Position numbers and translations under genes: made by a program. From the NCBI RefSeq assembly GCF_019890615.1, contig NZ_JAINVZ010000003.1, positions 248,001-312,000 of the forward strand: DNA of 64,000 nt, read 5' to 3'. Source of the DNA: Streptantibioticus parmotrematis. GTDB lineage: Bacteria > Actinomycetota > Actinomycetes > Streptomycetales > Streptomycetaceae. This document shows, in pieces, positions 42,175 through 50,468 of the stretch; within the stretch, counting starts at the first letter, position 1; every line of letters starts with the position of its first letter. The notes under the pieces are model-generated. The model was not told the DNA's origin. It saw nothing but the letters and a program-made list of their open reading frames with translations, and ran no database searches.

Positions 42175-44018
42175 TGCGACGTCACTTGTCTCGCCTGCGT
42201 GGCCTGTTGCCGGACCTGCGGGTGCTCGCCCTGCTGGGCACGTCCGGCTTCCGTGCCGCGCCCCTGCTGATGACGGCCTCCGCGCTGCTGTACGTCGTCG
42301 GCTCGGTCGCCTCCGTCACCGGCACCCTCGGCTACCGCGTCGTCATCGACGCCGCCGCCCGGCACGACGCGCACCACGCGGCGGTCGGCGCGGCGCTGGT
42401 GGCCGCACTGTTCACCGTCTCGTGGGTGTGCGGGATCGTCGGCGCGATGCAGAACTCCGTGCTCACCGACAAGGTCGCGCTGCTGATCAACACCCGGCTC
42501 AGCCGCCTGACCGCCACCGTCGCCGGGCTCGAACTGCTGGAGCGCCCGGACCGGCTCGCCGACCTCGACCAGGTCCGCGACAACCGGCGCAGCGTCGCGG
42601 GCGCGCCCCGGCAGTTCCTCAAGGGCCTCCAGACGCTGGTGCGCGGCGGCGGCATCCTGGTGCTGCTCATCACCGTCTACCCGCCGATCGTCATCGTGCC
42701 GCTGCTGGGCGCGGTGCCCGCGCTGGCCGACCGGCGCGCGTCCCGGCTGCTGAAGCAGGCCGACGACGACCTGGCGCAGGACCGGCGACTGCTGGCCGAC
42801 CTGTTCCGGATCACCACCACCGCGGAGACCGCCAAGGAACTGCGCATCTCCGGCGTGACCCGTGACCTGGCGGCGCGGCACATGGCGCTCGGCGAGCGGG
42901 TGCGCTCCCGGTCGGTGAGCGCGGCCCGGCGCAGCGCCGCGTGGGAGGCGGGCGGCTGGCTGGTGTACGCGGCCGGGTTCTGCGGCGCGATCGTGCTGCT
43001 GGTGCTGCGCGCGGCGCACGGCCACACCAGTCCCGGCCAGGTCGTGATGGCGGTGAGCCTGCTGCGGCGGGCGCAGGGGCAGGTGTCCGGGGCGACCGAC
43101 ACCGCCGGGGCGATGGGCAGCGCGTTCCGCACGGCCGGGCGGCTGCTGACGCTGGAGGACGAGGTGGCCGCCGAGCACATCGCCACGCCGCGGACCGCCC
43201 CGGTGCCGGCGCGGCTGGTGGACGGCATCCGTCTGCAGGACGTGACGTTCGGCTACCACGGCTCGCGCGAACCGGTGTTGCGCGGCGTCGACCTGACGCT
43301 GCCCGCCGGTGCCACGGTCGCGGTGGTCGGCGAGAACGGCGCGGGCAAGACGACTCTGGTCAAGCTGCTCACCGGGATGTACCGGCCGACGGCGGGGCGG
43401 ATCACGGTGGACGGCACCGACCTCGCCGACATCGAACCTGCCCGCTGGCGCGAGCGCACCACGGCCGCGTTCCAGGACTTCTCCCGTTACCAGTTGACGG
43501 CACGTCAGGCGGTGGGCGTCGGCGATCTGCCGCGCGCGGACGACGACGCGGCGGTGCGGTCCGCCGTGCGGCGGGCGGACGCGGACGCGACGGTGGAGCG
43601 GCTGCCGAACGGGCTCGACACCCAGCTGGGCCGGTACTTCTCCGACGGCACGGAGCTGTCCGGTGGGCAGTGGCAACGGCTGGCACTGGCGCGGGCGTTG
43701 ATGCGCGAGGAGCCGTTGCTGACGGTGCTGGACGAGCCGACGGCGGCTCTGGACGCGGCCACCGAGAGCGCGCTGTACGCCCGTTGGGCGCAGGCGGCGC
43801 GCGAGGGGGCGGGGCGGGGGGCGGTGACCGTGCTGGTCTCGCACCGGTTCTCCACGGTGCGCACGGCTGACGTGATCGTGGTGCTGGAGGGGGGACGCGT
43901 GACGGAGGTCGGCGGGCACGAGGAACTGATGACCGCGGGCGGACCGTACAGCCAGCTGTTCACCCTCCAGGCGCGGGGCTATCTCGACAGCGGGAGGCCT
44001 GCGGCCCCTGCGGGGTGA
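42174..44018 (+). CDS. ABC exporter half-transporter 2 (membrane-ATPase fusion)
   Basis: A 614-residue partner of the preceding gene, translationally coupled through TGATG with GGAGGA just upstream. Membrane helices include TASALLYVVGSVASVTGTLG and the region around GWLVYAAGFCGAIVLLVLRA. ATPase motifs: Walker A VGENGAGKTT, FQDFSRYQL, LSGGQWQR, TVLDEPTAALD and the switch His in SHRFSTVR. Both ATPases look catalytically complete, which is less common for heterodimeric exporters, where one site is often degenerate. It is convergent with the ROK regulator. Cargo not recognisable. Confidence 0.92.
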   Translation: MRRHLSRLRGLLPDLRVLALLGTSGFRAAPLLMTASALLYVVGSVASVTGTLGYRVVIDAAARHDAHHAAVGAALVAALFTVSWVCGIVGAMQNSVLTDKVALLINTRLSRLTATVAGLELLERPDRLADLDQVRDNRRSVAGAPRQFLKGLQTLVRGGGILVLLITVYPPIVIVPLLGAVPALADRRASRLLKQADDDLAQDRRLLADLFRITTTAETAKELRISGVTRDLAARHMALGERVRSRSVSAARRSAAWEAGGWLVYAAGFCGAIVLLVLRAAHGHTSPGQVVMAVSLLRRAQGQVSGATDTAGAMGSAFRTAGRLLTLEDEVAAEHIATPRTAPVPARLVDGIRLQDVTFGYHGSREPVLRGVDLTLPAGATVAVVGENGAGKTTLVKLLTGMYRPTAGRITVDGTDLADIEPARWRERTTAAFQDFSRYQLTARQAVGVGDLPRADDDAAVRSAVRRADADATVERLPNGLDTQLGRYFSDGTELSGGQWQRLALARALMREEPLLTVLDEPTAALDAATESALYARWAQAAREGAGRGAVTVLVSHRFSTVRTADVIVVLEGGRVTEVGGHEELMTAGGPYSQLFTLQARGYLDSGRPAAPAG

Positions 44019-44055
44019 GCCCGCCGGGCGCGGCGGCCCTTCCGTGGGTCAGGGG

Positions 44056-44070
44056 CGGGGCGGAGCCCCG
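44056..44070. terminator. Short GC hairpin between convergent genes
   Basis: CGGGGC (44056-44061) and GCCCCG (44065-44070) form a 6-bp stem immediately before the ROK stop codon, 37 nt after the ABC gene. It is weaker than other terminators in the window. Confidence 0.4.
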
Positions 44071-45369
44071 TCACCCCTGCCGTGTGTCGAAGACGTGGTC
44101 GCGGGCCGTCTCCGCCGCCGTGGCGATCGCGCCGAGCAGGACCGCGTCGTCCCCCAGCGCGGACGCCACGACCCGGGGCCGCAAGGGCGTCAGGTCGCGC
44201 AGGTGGGTCCGGATCGGCGCCAGCAACAGGTCCCCGTTGCGCCCCACCGCGCCGCCGATGACCACGAGTTCGGGGTCGATCACCGCGGCGAGGGCGGCGA
44301 CCGCGTGCGCCAGCCGGGCCGCCTCGTGGTCGACGACCCGCACCGCGACGGCGTCCCCCGCGCGGGCCGCCGCGAAGACGTCCTTCGCCGTCGCCACCAG
44401 ATCCGCGCGCATGCCCATCGCATGGGCCAGCCGCACGACCGCGTCGGCCGACACCGCCCCCTCCAGCGGTCCGCCCCGCGCGGACCCCGGCGCGGGCGGC
44501 TCCCCGTCGACCGGCAGCGGGAACATCGGCAGGTAGCCGATCTCGCCGGCCGCGCCGTGCCCGCCCCGGAAGACCTTGCCGTCCGCGACGAGTCCGGCGC
44601 CGAGGCCGGTGCCGATCCACAGGTACGCGAAGAGCCGCGAGCCCTGCCCCGCGCCGACCGCGTACTCGCCGAGCGCCGCGAGGTTGGCGTCGTTGACGAC
44701 GTCCAGGCCGGTGCCGAGTTCGGCGCGCAGCCGGTCGAACAGGTCGCTGCGGCCCCACCCGGGCAGGTTGACCGCGTACCGGACCCGGTGGGTGCCGGGG
44801 TCGGTGACACCGGGGCTGCCGACGACGGTGTGCACGACCCGGGACCAGTCGAGCCCCGCCTCGGCGGCGACGGCGCGGGCGAGTTCCGCGGCGGCGTGGA
44901 CCATGGCGCCCGCGGTGCGGGCGGTGTTCGCCGCGTCGCGGCGGCCGACGACGCGGCCGTCGAGGTCGGCGGCGGCGGCCCGCAGCCAGCCGCGGCCGAC
45001 GTCGATCCCGATGACGTGGCCCGCGGTGGGATCGGCCTCGTACAGGACGGCGGCCCGGCCGCGCCCGAGGCCCCTGGACATCTCGCCGGTCTGCCTGACC
45101 AGGCCCGCGCGCTCCAGGTTGGCCAGCGCCGCGGAGACGGTGGGCTTCGACAGGCCGGTGGTGCGCGCCAGCTCGGCGCGGGAGGTGGTGCCCGCCGCGC
45201 GCAGCGCGTCCAGCAGGACGCGTTCGTTGAAGCTGCGCAGGACGCCACGGTTCCAGGGCCGTGCGCCCTGCCCGGCCCGCGCACCCGGCTCCGCCCTCGT
45301 CCCTGGCGACTCGACCCGCTCCTCCGGGTCGCGATCCGGCGCGCCCGCGCCGGTGGTGTCCGCGTTCAG
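44071..45369 (-). CDS. ROK family repressor with apparent CTG start
   Basis: The sugar-kinase-like ROK domain (from VIGIDVGRGWL; later GAAGEIGYLP, but no Cys zinc motif) is preceded in frame by a winged helix: LDALRAAGTTSRAELARTTG, LSKPTVSAALANLERAGLV. ATG 45081 would delete this helix. Upstream in frame there is no ATG, GTG or TTG before a stop at 45385-45387. A CTG at 45369, preceded by GGGGGA, is the most plausible start and gives 432 residues, the normal ROK repressor length. Alternatives are an ATC start or a sequencing error. It is divergent from the APC permease, with ROK-like half-sites at that promoter. Confidence 0.85.
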   Translation of the reverse strand: MNADTTGAGAPDRDPEERVESPGTRAEPGARAGQGARPWNRGVLRSFNERVLLDALRAAGTTSRAELARTTGLSKPTVSAALANLERAGLVRQTGEMSRGLGRGRAAVLYEADPTAGHVIGIDVGRGWLRAAAADLDGRVVGRRDAANTARTAGAMVHAAAELARAVAAEAGLDWSRVVHTVVGSPGVTDPGTHRVRYAVNLPGWGRSDLFDRLRAELGTGLDVVNDANLAALGEYAVGAGQGSRLFAYLWIGTGLGAGLVADGKVFRGGHGAAGEIGYLPMFPLPVDGEPPAPGSARGGPLEGAVSADAVVRLAHAMGMRADLVATAKDVFAAARAGDAVAVRVVDHEAARLAHAVAALAAVIDPELVVIGGAVGRNGDLLLAPIRTHLRDLTPLRPRVVASALGDDAVLLGAIATAAETARDHVFDTRQG

Positions 45370-45510
45370 GATCGTTCCCCCTGCTCAGGCCTGCCGGAGG
45401 CCGGTCACGGCTGGCTCACCGTTGTCGGTGGTCAGCCTACGAGACGGGTGGCGCGGGACGCGGTCCGGCCGGTGCGGTCCCGGCCACCGCGGGTGGTTTC
45501 CCACCACCCC

Positions 45511-45540
45511 TTGACCTGTATTTGTAAAGGAGACTAACTT
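45511..45540 (+). promoter_or_regulatory. Permease promoter with ROK-like operator
   Basis: TTGACC (45511-45516) and TAACTT (45535-45540) with an 18-bp spacer form a good sigma-A-type promoter. Within the spacer, GTAAA-N4-ACTAA (45524-45537; TTAGT-N4-TTTAC on the reverse strand) resembles published ROK/XylR operators and overlaps the -10. This fits repression by the divergent ROK protein. Confidence 0.55.
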
Positions 45541-45585
45541 GACGATTCCTTGACGGGCTACTTTCAGTCGGAGGAGGTGGGCTCG

Positions 45586-47130
45586 ATGGCGGCCACCGAT
45601 CACCACGCACCCGCGACGACGGACGGCGGCTTCGTCCGGCGGATCGGCCAGTTCCAGGCGAGTGCGATCAACATGAGCCAGATGGTCGGCATCGGGCCGT
45701 TCATCACCATCCCCGCGATGGTGCTGGCCTTCGGCGGTCCGCAGGCCGTCATCGGCTGGGTCGCGGGGGCCGTGCTCGCCCTGGCGGACGGCCTGATCTG
45801 GGCGGAGCTCGGCGCCTCGCTGCCGGGTGCCGGAGGCTCGTACATCTATCTGCGCGAGGCGTTCCAGTACCGGACCGGGCGGCTGATGCCGTTCCTGTTC
45901 ACCTGGACCGCGATGCTCTTCATCCCGTTGATCATGTCGACCGGCGTGGCCGGATTCGTGCAGTACCTGACGTATCTGTGGCCGTCGATGACCAAGGGCC
46001 AGGGCGACCTGGTGGGACTCGTGATGTGTGTCGCGGTGGTGCTGCTGCTGTGGCGGCGCATCGAGTCGATCGGGAAGCTCGCGTCGGTGCTGTGGGTCGT
46101 GATGATCGTGAGCGTGGCGTCGGTGATCGTCGCGGCGTTCACCCACTTCCACGCGAGCGACGCGTTCAGCTACCCGCCGCACGCCTTCGCGCTGGGCACC
46201 ACCAAGTTCTGGCTGGGCTTCGCCAGCGGGCTGACCATCGGCATCTACGACTACCTCGGGTACAACACCACCGCGTACATGGGCGCCGAGATCAAGAACC
46301 CCGGCCGGGTGCTGCCGCGTTCCATCATCTACGCGATCTTCGGTGTGATGGGGATCTACCTGCTGATGCAGATCGGCGTGCTGGGCGTCGTCAACTGGAA
46401 GGACATGATCGACCCGAACAACCCGGCCTCGCAGTCGGTGGCGGCGGTCGTCCTGCAGAGGGCGTGGGGCAAGGGCACCGCCGACGTCATCACCGTGCTC
46501 ATCCTCGTCACCGCCTTCACCTCGGTGTTCGCCGGACTGCTCGGCGGCTCGCGGGTGCCGTACGACGCGGCGCGCGACAAGGTCTTCTTCCGGCAGTTCG
46601 GCAGGCTGCACCCCAAGCACCGCTTCCCCACGCTGAGCCTGCTGGCGATGGGGGCGATCACGGCCGGGGCGTTCTGGTTCAGCCGCCACGTGGGCACGTC
46701 GGCGAAGACCCCGCCGCTGACCGTGCTGATCACCCTGCTGACGACGGTGATGGTGATCGTGCAGGCCTTCGCGCAGATCGCGGCCGTGACGGTGCTGCGG
46801 CGCAGGCAGCCCGGCCTGGCGCGGCCGTACAAGATGTGGCTGTATCCGCTGCCCAGCGTCGTCGCGCTGGTGGGGTGGCTGACGGTCTATGTCTTCGCCG
46901 ACAAGAACAACCCCGGTCTGCATCCCATCGAGTGGTCGCTGGGGTGGGTGGCGCTCGGTGTGATCGCCTTCCTGGTGTGGGCACGGCGGGAACACACGTG
47001 GCCGTTCGGCCCGAAGGACATCCGTGAGGACTTCCTGACGGTGGCCGAGGGTCGCGACGGCGATCCCACGGGCGACGGAGATCCCACGGGTGACGGTGAT
47101 CCCACAGGCGACGGCGAGTCCGCGGCATGA
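45586..47130 (+). CDS. APC superfamily amino acid/polyamine-type permease
   Basis: A 514-residue secondary transporter with about twelve membrane helices. The first helix region has MSQMVGIGPFITIPAMVLAF, the unwound glycine segment of the APC fold, followed by GAVLALADGLIWAELGASLP with the conserved Glu-Leu. It probably imports an amino acid or related compound by proton symport. ATG 45586 follows GGAGGAGG; a TTG 36 bp earlier is rejected. The cytosolic C-terminus ends in three exact DPTGDG hexapeptides encoded by an 18-bp tandem repeat. The stop overlaps the sugar kinase gene (ATGA), an odd partner for an amino acid permease. Confidence 0.92.
   Translation: MAATDHHAPATTDGGFVRRIGQFQASAINMSQMVGIGPFITIPAMVLAFGGPQAVIGWVAGAVLALADGLIWAELGASLPGAGGSYIYLREAFQYRTGRLMPFLFTWTAMLFIPLIMSTGVAGFVQYLTYLWPSMTKGQGDLVGLVMCVAVVLLLWRRIESIGKLASVLWVVMIVSVASVIVAAFTHFHASDAFSYPPHAFALGTTKFWLGFASGLTIGIYDYLGYNTTAYMGAEIKNPGRVLPRSIIYAIFGVMGIYLLMQIGVLGVVNWKDMIDPNNPASQSVAAVVLQRAWGKGTADVITVLILVTAFTSVFAGLLGGSRVPYDAARDKVFFRQFGRLHPKHRFPTLSLLAMGAITAGAFWFSRHVGTSAKTPPLTVLITLLTTVMVIVQAFAQIAAVTVLRRRQPGLARPYKMWLYPLPSVVALVGWLTVYVFADKNNPGLHPIEWSLGWVALGVIAFLVWARREHTWPFGPKDIREDFLTVAEGRDGDPTGDGDPTGDGDPTGDGESAA
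47062..47115 (+). repeat. In-frame 18-bp tandem repeat (3 copies)
   Basis: The unit GATCCCACGGGCGACGGA occurs at 47062, 47080 and 47098 with few third-position changes. It encodes DPTGDG three times at the permease C-terminus. Copy number can be expected to vary between strains. Confidence 0.9.
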
Positions 47131-48089
47131 GCGACGGAACGCGGCAGGACGGGGAGCGCGATTTCGTCCTGGGGATCGATTTCGGCGGCACGAAGGTCGC
47201 GGTCGCGGCGGCGGATCGCACGGGCCGGGTGCTGCGGTCGCTGCGGCTCGACACCCGCGCCGCCGACGGCGCCGCCCAGGCCGTGGAACGCGCCCTGCGC
47301 GCCGCCCGCGAGATGCGCGAGGCGCTGGAGACGGAGGGCGGCCGGTGCGTGGCGGCGGGCGCGGTGAGTCCGGGGGTGGTGCACGAGGACCGCATCCCGT
47401 TCGCCCCCAACGTCCCGGGCTGGGAAGACCTGAGGCTACGTCACCTCACGTCCGAGGCACTGGAGTTGGAGGTGGTCGCCTGCGCCAACGACGTGAAGGC
47501 GGGCGGCCTCGCGGAGGCACGGTGGGGTGCGTTGCGGGACGCCGATCCCGGGATCTTCCTCAGCCTGGGCACCGGTATCGGCGCGGCCGTCGTGGTGGGC
47601 GGGCGCGTGCTGGGCGGGGCGCACGGCGCGGCCGGCGAGATCGGCTACCTGCTGCGCGACGCCTCCGACACGGCCGGCGTGGCGTCCGGGCGCGCGCCGC
47701 TGGAGGAGTACGCCTCCGGCATCGGCCTGGCCCGCAGGGGATCGTCGACGCTGGGCGAACCGGCCACGGCCGCAGGCCTGTTCGCGTCGGCCGACGCACG
47801 GGCGCGAGCCCTCGTGGCCGACGCCCTCGACCAACTCGCCGTCCACGTGGCCAACTTGGCGATCACCGTCGATCCCGCCCGGATCGCGGTGGGCGGCGGC
47901 ATGATGGCATCCGCGGAACGCGTGCTGCCCGCGCTGGAGCGCCGCCTGAAGGAGTTCGTTCCCTTCCCGCCGGATCTGGTCCCCGCCCGCTACGTCCAGG
48001 ACTCGGCGCTGCGCGGGGCGTTGGCGCTGGCACTCGACGCCACGGGCGGGTCCCGTACGCCGTCGACCGGGGCCGAGCCACCGGCGTAG
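47127..48089 (+). CDS. ROK family sugar kinase-like protein
   Basis: A 320-residue actin-fold kinase without a DNA-binding domain. ATP site: LGIDFGGTKVAVAA (DFGGTK 18-23). Further motifs: GAVSPGVVHEDRI, the catalytic Asp of ACANDVKAGGLAEA, GTGIGAAVVVGG, and GAAGEIGYLL with Ala where the ROK zinc-binding His usually is. The Cys-rich zinc loop is also absent. So it belongs to the zinc-less ROK branch, and activity on glucose or N-acylamino sugars is possible but unsure. The start overlaps the permease stop. It lies upstream of two secreted glycosidases, which suits a carbohydrate role. Confidence 0.88.
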   Translation: MSDGTRQDGERDFVLGIDFGGTKVAVAAADRTGRVLRSLRLDTRAADGAAQAVERALRAAREMREALETEGGRCVAAGAVSPGVVHEDRIPFAPNVPGWEDLRLRHLTSEALELEVVACANDVKAGGLAEARWGALRDADPGIFLSLGTGIGAAVVVGGRVLGGAHGAAGEIGYLLRDASDTAGVASGRAPLEEYASGIGLARRGSSTLGEPATAAGLFASADARARALVADALDQLAVHVANLAITVDPARIAVGGGMMASAERVLPALERRLKEFVPFPPDLVPARYVQDSALRGALALALDATGGSRTPSTGAEPPA

Positions 48090-48150
48090 AGCAGACTGCC
48101 CCCTTCACTGACGGCGGCCCCGGCCCTCACGATTCCCCGTCGCGGGATGT

Positions 48151-48178
48151 CGCGGGATGTCGCGGCCGACGTCCCGCG
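48151..48178 (+). terminator. Hairpin after the ROK kinase
   Basis: CGCGGGATGTCG (48151-48162) pairs with CGACGTCCCGCG (48167-48178) with one G-T wobble. The left arm is preceded by a direct copy of CGCGGGATGT (48141-48150), so two alternative pairings exist. The hairpin is 62 nt past the stop. Confidence 0.55.
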
Positions 48179-48210
48179 GCCGGTCAACGGGTGAACACGG
48201 GCCGCACCTC

Positions 48211-48239
48211 TTGACGGCCCCTGAATTCACGAGTTAAAT
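48211..48239 (+). promoter_or_regulatory. Candidate GH30 promoter
   Basis: TTGACG (48211-48216) and TTAAAT (48234-48239) are separated by 17 bp, in an AT-rich patch within the gap 48090-48401. The 5' UTR would be about 155 nt. Nothing else was seen in this gap besides the upstream hairpin. Confidence 0.45.
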
Positions 48240-48401
48240 CACGCCGCGAAATAAGTCCGGACCTTCCCGGGCAGCCGCCCTCGCACCCCCGCCCTCCACC
48301 CGCGCAGCCCCGCAGTACGGCCCGGGGACGGGCCCGCCCAGGGACGGCGGACGCACGGCACCTTGCGAAACGGCGCCCCTCCCCCGCCCCGAAGGACCCC
48401 C

Positions 48402-50351
48402 ATGTCCTCAACTCCCCTTCTTCCCCACGACACTTCCCCCCGCCGCCTGCTCGCCGCGCTGGTGGCCGCCGTGCTCGCCGCCGCCTGCCTCCTGATCGCC
48501 GGACCCCAGGCGCCCACCACACCGACCGAGTCGCTCGCCGACGTGACCCCGGCCGCCGCGTCCGCCACCGGCCCGGTCGACATCTACCTCACCAGCACCG
48601 ACGACTCGGCCGGCCGCCACGTCACCCGGGGCCTCCAGGCGCAGACCCCCATCGCCTTCACCCCCGGCACCGGCACGAGCGGCAACGTCGTCACCGTCAA
48701 CCAGAACACCACGTACCAGCAGTTCACCGGCGGCGGCGCCTCGTTCACCGACACCGCCGCGTGGCTGATGAACTCCAGTGGCGCGCTGAGCAGTTCCACG
48801 CGGGACGACGTCATGCACAAGCTCTTCGACCCCACGACCGGCATCGGGCTGGACTTCCTGCGCAATCCCATGGGCGCCTCCGACCTCGCCCGCGCCGACT
48901 ACACCTTCGACGACATGCCGTCGGGCCAGACGGACCCGTCGCTCGCGCACTTCTCCATCGCGCACGACCTCGCCGACGTGCTGCCGCTCACCAAGGAGGC
49001 CGAGCAGCTCAATCCCGGCCTGAAGGTGATGGCGACGCCGTGGACCGCGCCCGCGTGGATGAAGGACAACGACTCCGACGACCAGGGCTGGCTCCAGTCC
49101 CAGTACTACGCGGCGTACGCGCAGTACTTCGTGAAGTACCTCCAGGCCTACCAGGCGCAGGGCGTGCACGTGGACTACGTGTCGGCGCAGAACGAACCGA
49201 CGTGCTGCTCCGGTTACCCCTCCACGCAGTGGAACGGTTCGGGTCTCGACTACTTCATCGGCAAGGACCTGCTGCCCGCGCTGCACGCCGCCGGCCTGCC
49301 CACGAAGGTGCTGGCGCTCGACTGGAACTGGAGCGACTACGCGTCGTACGGGGCGCCGGTGGTCGACGACACGGCGATCCGCGACGACCCGCTGTTCGGC
49401 GGCGTCGCGTGGCACGGCTACGACGAGGGCAGCGCGTCGGAGCAGACCACGGTGCACGACCAGTACCCGGACGTGCCCGCCTTCGACACCGAGCACTCCG
49501 GCGGCACCTGGATCTCCGACCAGCAGAGCGAGGACATGGGCAACATCATCGACTACACCCGCAACTGGGGTACGTCGGTGGTCAAGTGGTCGCTGGCGGT
49601 GGACCAGAACATGGGCCCGCACAACGGTGGTTGCGGCACCTGCACCGGCCTGATCACCGTGCACAACGGTGACAGCCGCAGCGGGCAGGTGGACTACACC
49701 GTCGAGTACTACGACATGGGCCAGCTCACGAAGTTCGTCACACCCGGTGCCCACCGCATCGATTCGACGGCGAACAGCACGCTGCCCAACGTGGCGTGGC
49801 TCAACCCGGACGGGTCGAAGGCGCTGATCACCTACAACGCGAGCGGTTCCGCGCAGCCGCTGACCGTCGACTGGGGCGGGCAGACGTTCACTTACCCGGT
49901 GCCCGCGCGGACCGCGGCCACCTTCACCTGGAGCGGCGCGCAGACCGCGGGCGGTGCCGCGACCGGGCGGATCACCGGATACGGCGGCACGTGCGTGGAC
50001 GTGGCGGGTGCGAGCCCGGCCGACGGCACGGCGGTCCAGCTCTACGACTGCAACGGCACCGACGCGCAGGAGTGGGCGGTCCTGCCCGATCGCACAGTGC
50101 GCGCGCTGGGCAAGTGCCTGGACGTGACCTCGGCCGGCACGGCCAACGGGACGCAGACGCAGCTGTACGACTGCAACGGCACGGGCGCGCAGCAGTGGGA
50201 TCCGGGCGCGAACGGGTCGCTGGTCAACCCGGCGTCGGGCCGTTGTCTGGACGCCACGGGGCCGAGTTCGGCGGACGGCACCCGTCTGCAGATCTGGGAC
50301 TGCACCGGCGCCGCCAACCAGCGGTGGACCCTGCCGTCCACCAGCGGCTGA
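48402..50351 (+). CDS. Secreted GH30 glycosidase with ricin-B lectin domain
   Basis: A 649-residue exported glycoside hydrolase. Signal: SPRRLLAALVAAVLAAACLL. The GH30 (beta/alpha)8 domain runs from about 95 to 430: FTGGGASFTDTAAWLM, acid/base E265 (SAQNEPTCCSGYPS) and nucleophile E364 (FDTEHSGGTW). A small beta-sandwich follows, then a C-terminal beta-trefoil lectin (about 525-649) with three DCNG/QxW-type repeats (AQEW, AQQW, NQRW). GH30 enzymes cleave beta-1,6-glucan, glucosylceramide or xylan; this one looks like the glucanase/glucosylceramidase subgroup. ATG 48402 follows GAAGGA. It probably degrades fungal or plant wall glycan. Confidence 0.93.
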   Translation: MSSTPLLPHDTSPRRLLAALVAAVLAAACLLIAGPQAPTTPTESLADVTPAAASATGPVDIYLTSTDDSAGRHVTRGLQAQTPIAFTPGTGTSGNVVTVNQNTTYQQFTGGGASFTDTAAWLMNSSGALSSSTRDDVMHKLFDPTTGIGLDFLRNPMGASDLARADYTFDDMPSGQTDPSLAHFSIAHDLADVLPLTKEAEQLNPGLKVMATPWTAPAWMKDNDSDDQGWLQSQYYAAYAQYFVKYLQAYQAQGVHVDYVSAQNEPTCCSGYPSTQWNGSGLDYFIGKDLLPALHAAGLPTKVLALDWNWSDYASYGAPVVDDTAIRDDPLFGGVAWHGYDEGSASEQTTVHDQYPDVPAFDTEHSGGTWISDQQSEDMGNIIDYTRNWGTSVVKWSLAVDQNMGPHNGGCGTCTGLITVHNGDSRSGQVDYTVEYYDMGQLTKFVTPGAHRIDSTANSTLPNVAWLNPDGSKALITYNASGSAQPLTVDWGGQTFTYPVPARTAATFTWSGAQTAGGAATGRITGYGGTCVDVAGASPADGTAVQLYDCNGTDAQEWAVLPDRTVRALGKCLDVTSAGTANGTQTQLYDCNGTGAQQWDPGANGSLVNPASGRCLDATGPSSADGTRLQIWDCTGAANQRWTLPSTSG

Positions 50352-50468
50352 CATCCCCCGGCCGCCGGACAGGACGACACACGGACGACATCTCCGGCAT
50401 ATGCGTTAAAGAGCCGCCGATCGACCGCATTCTGATCACGTCATCTCCGCCTCGCCGAGGAGTACGTG

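Noticed and set aside
44071-45081. ATG 45081 as start of the ROK protein
   Set aside because: It would remove a clear in-frame winged helix that is contiguous with the ROK domain.
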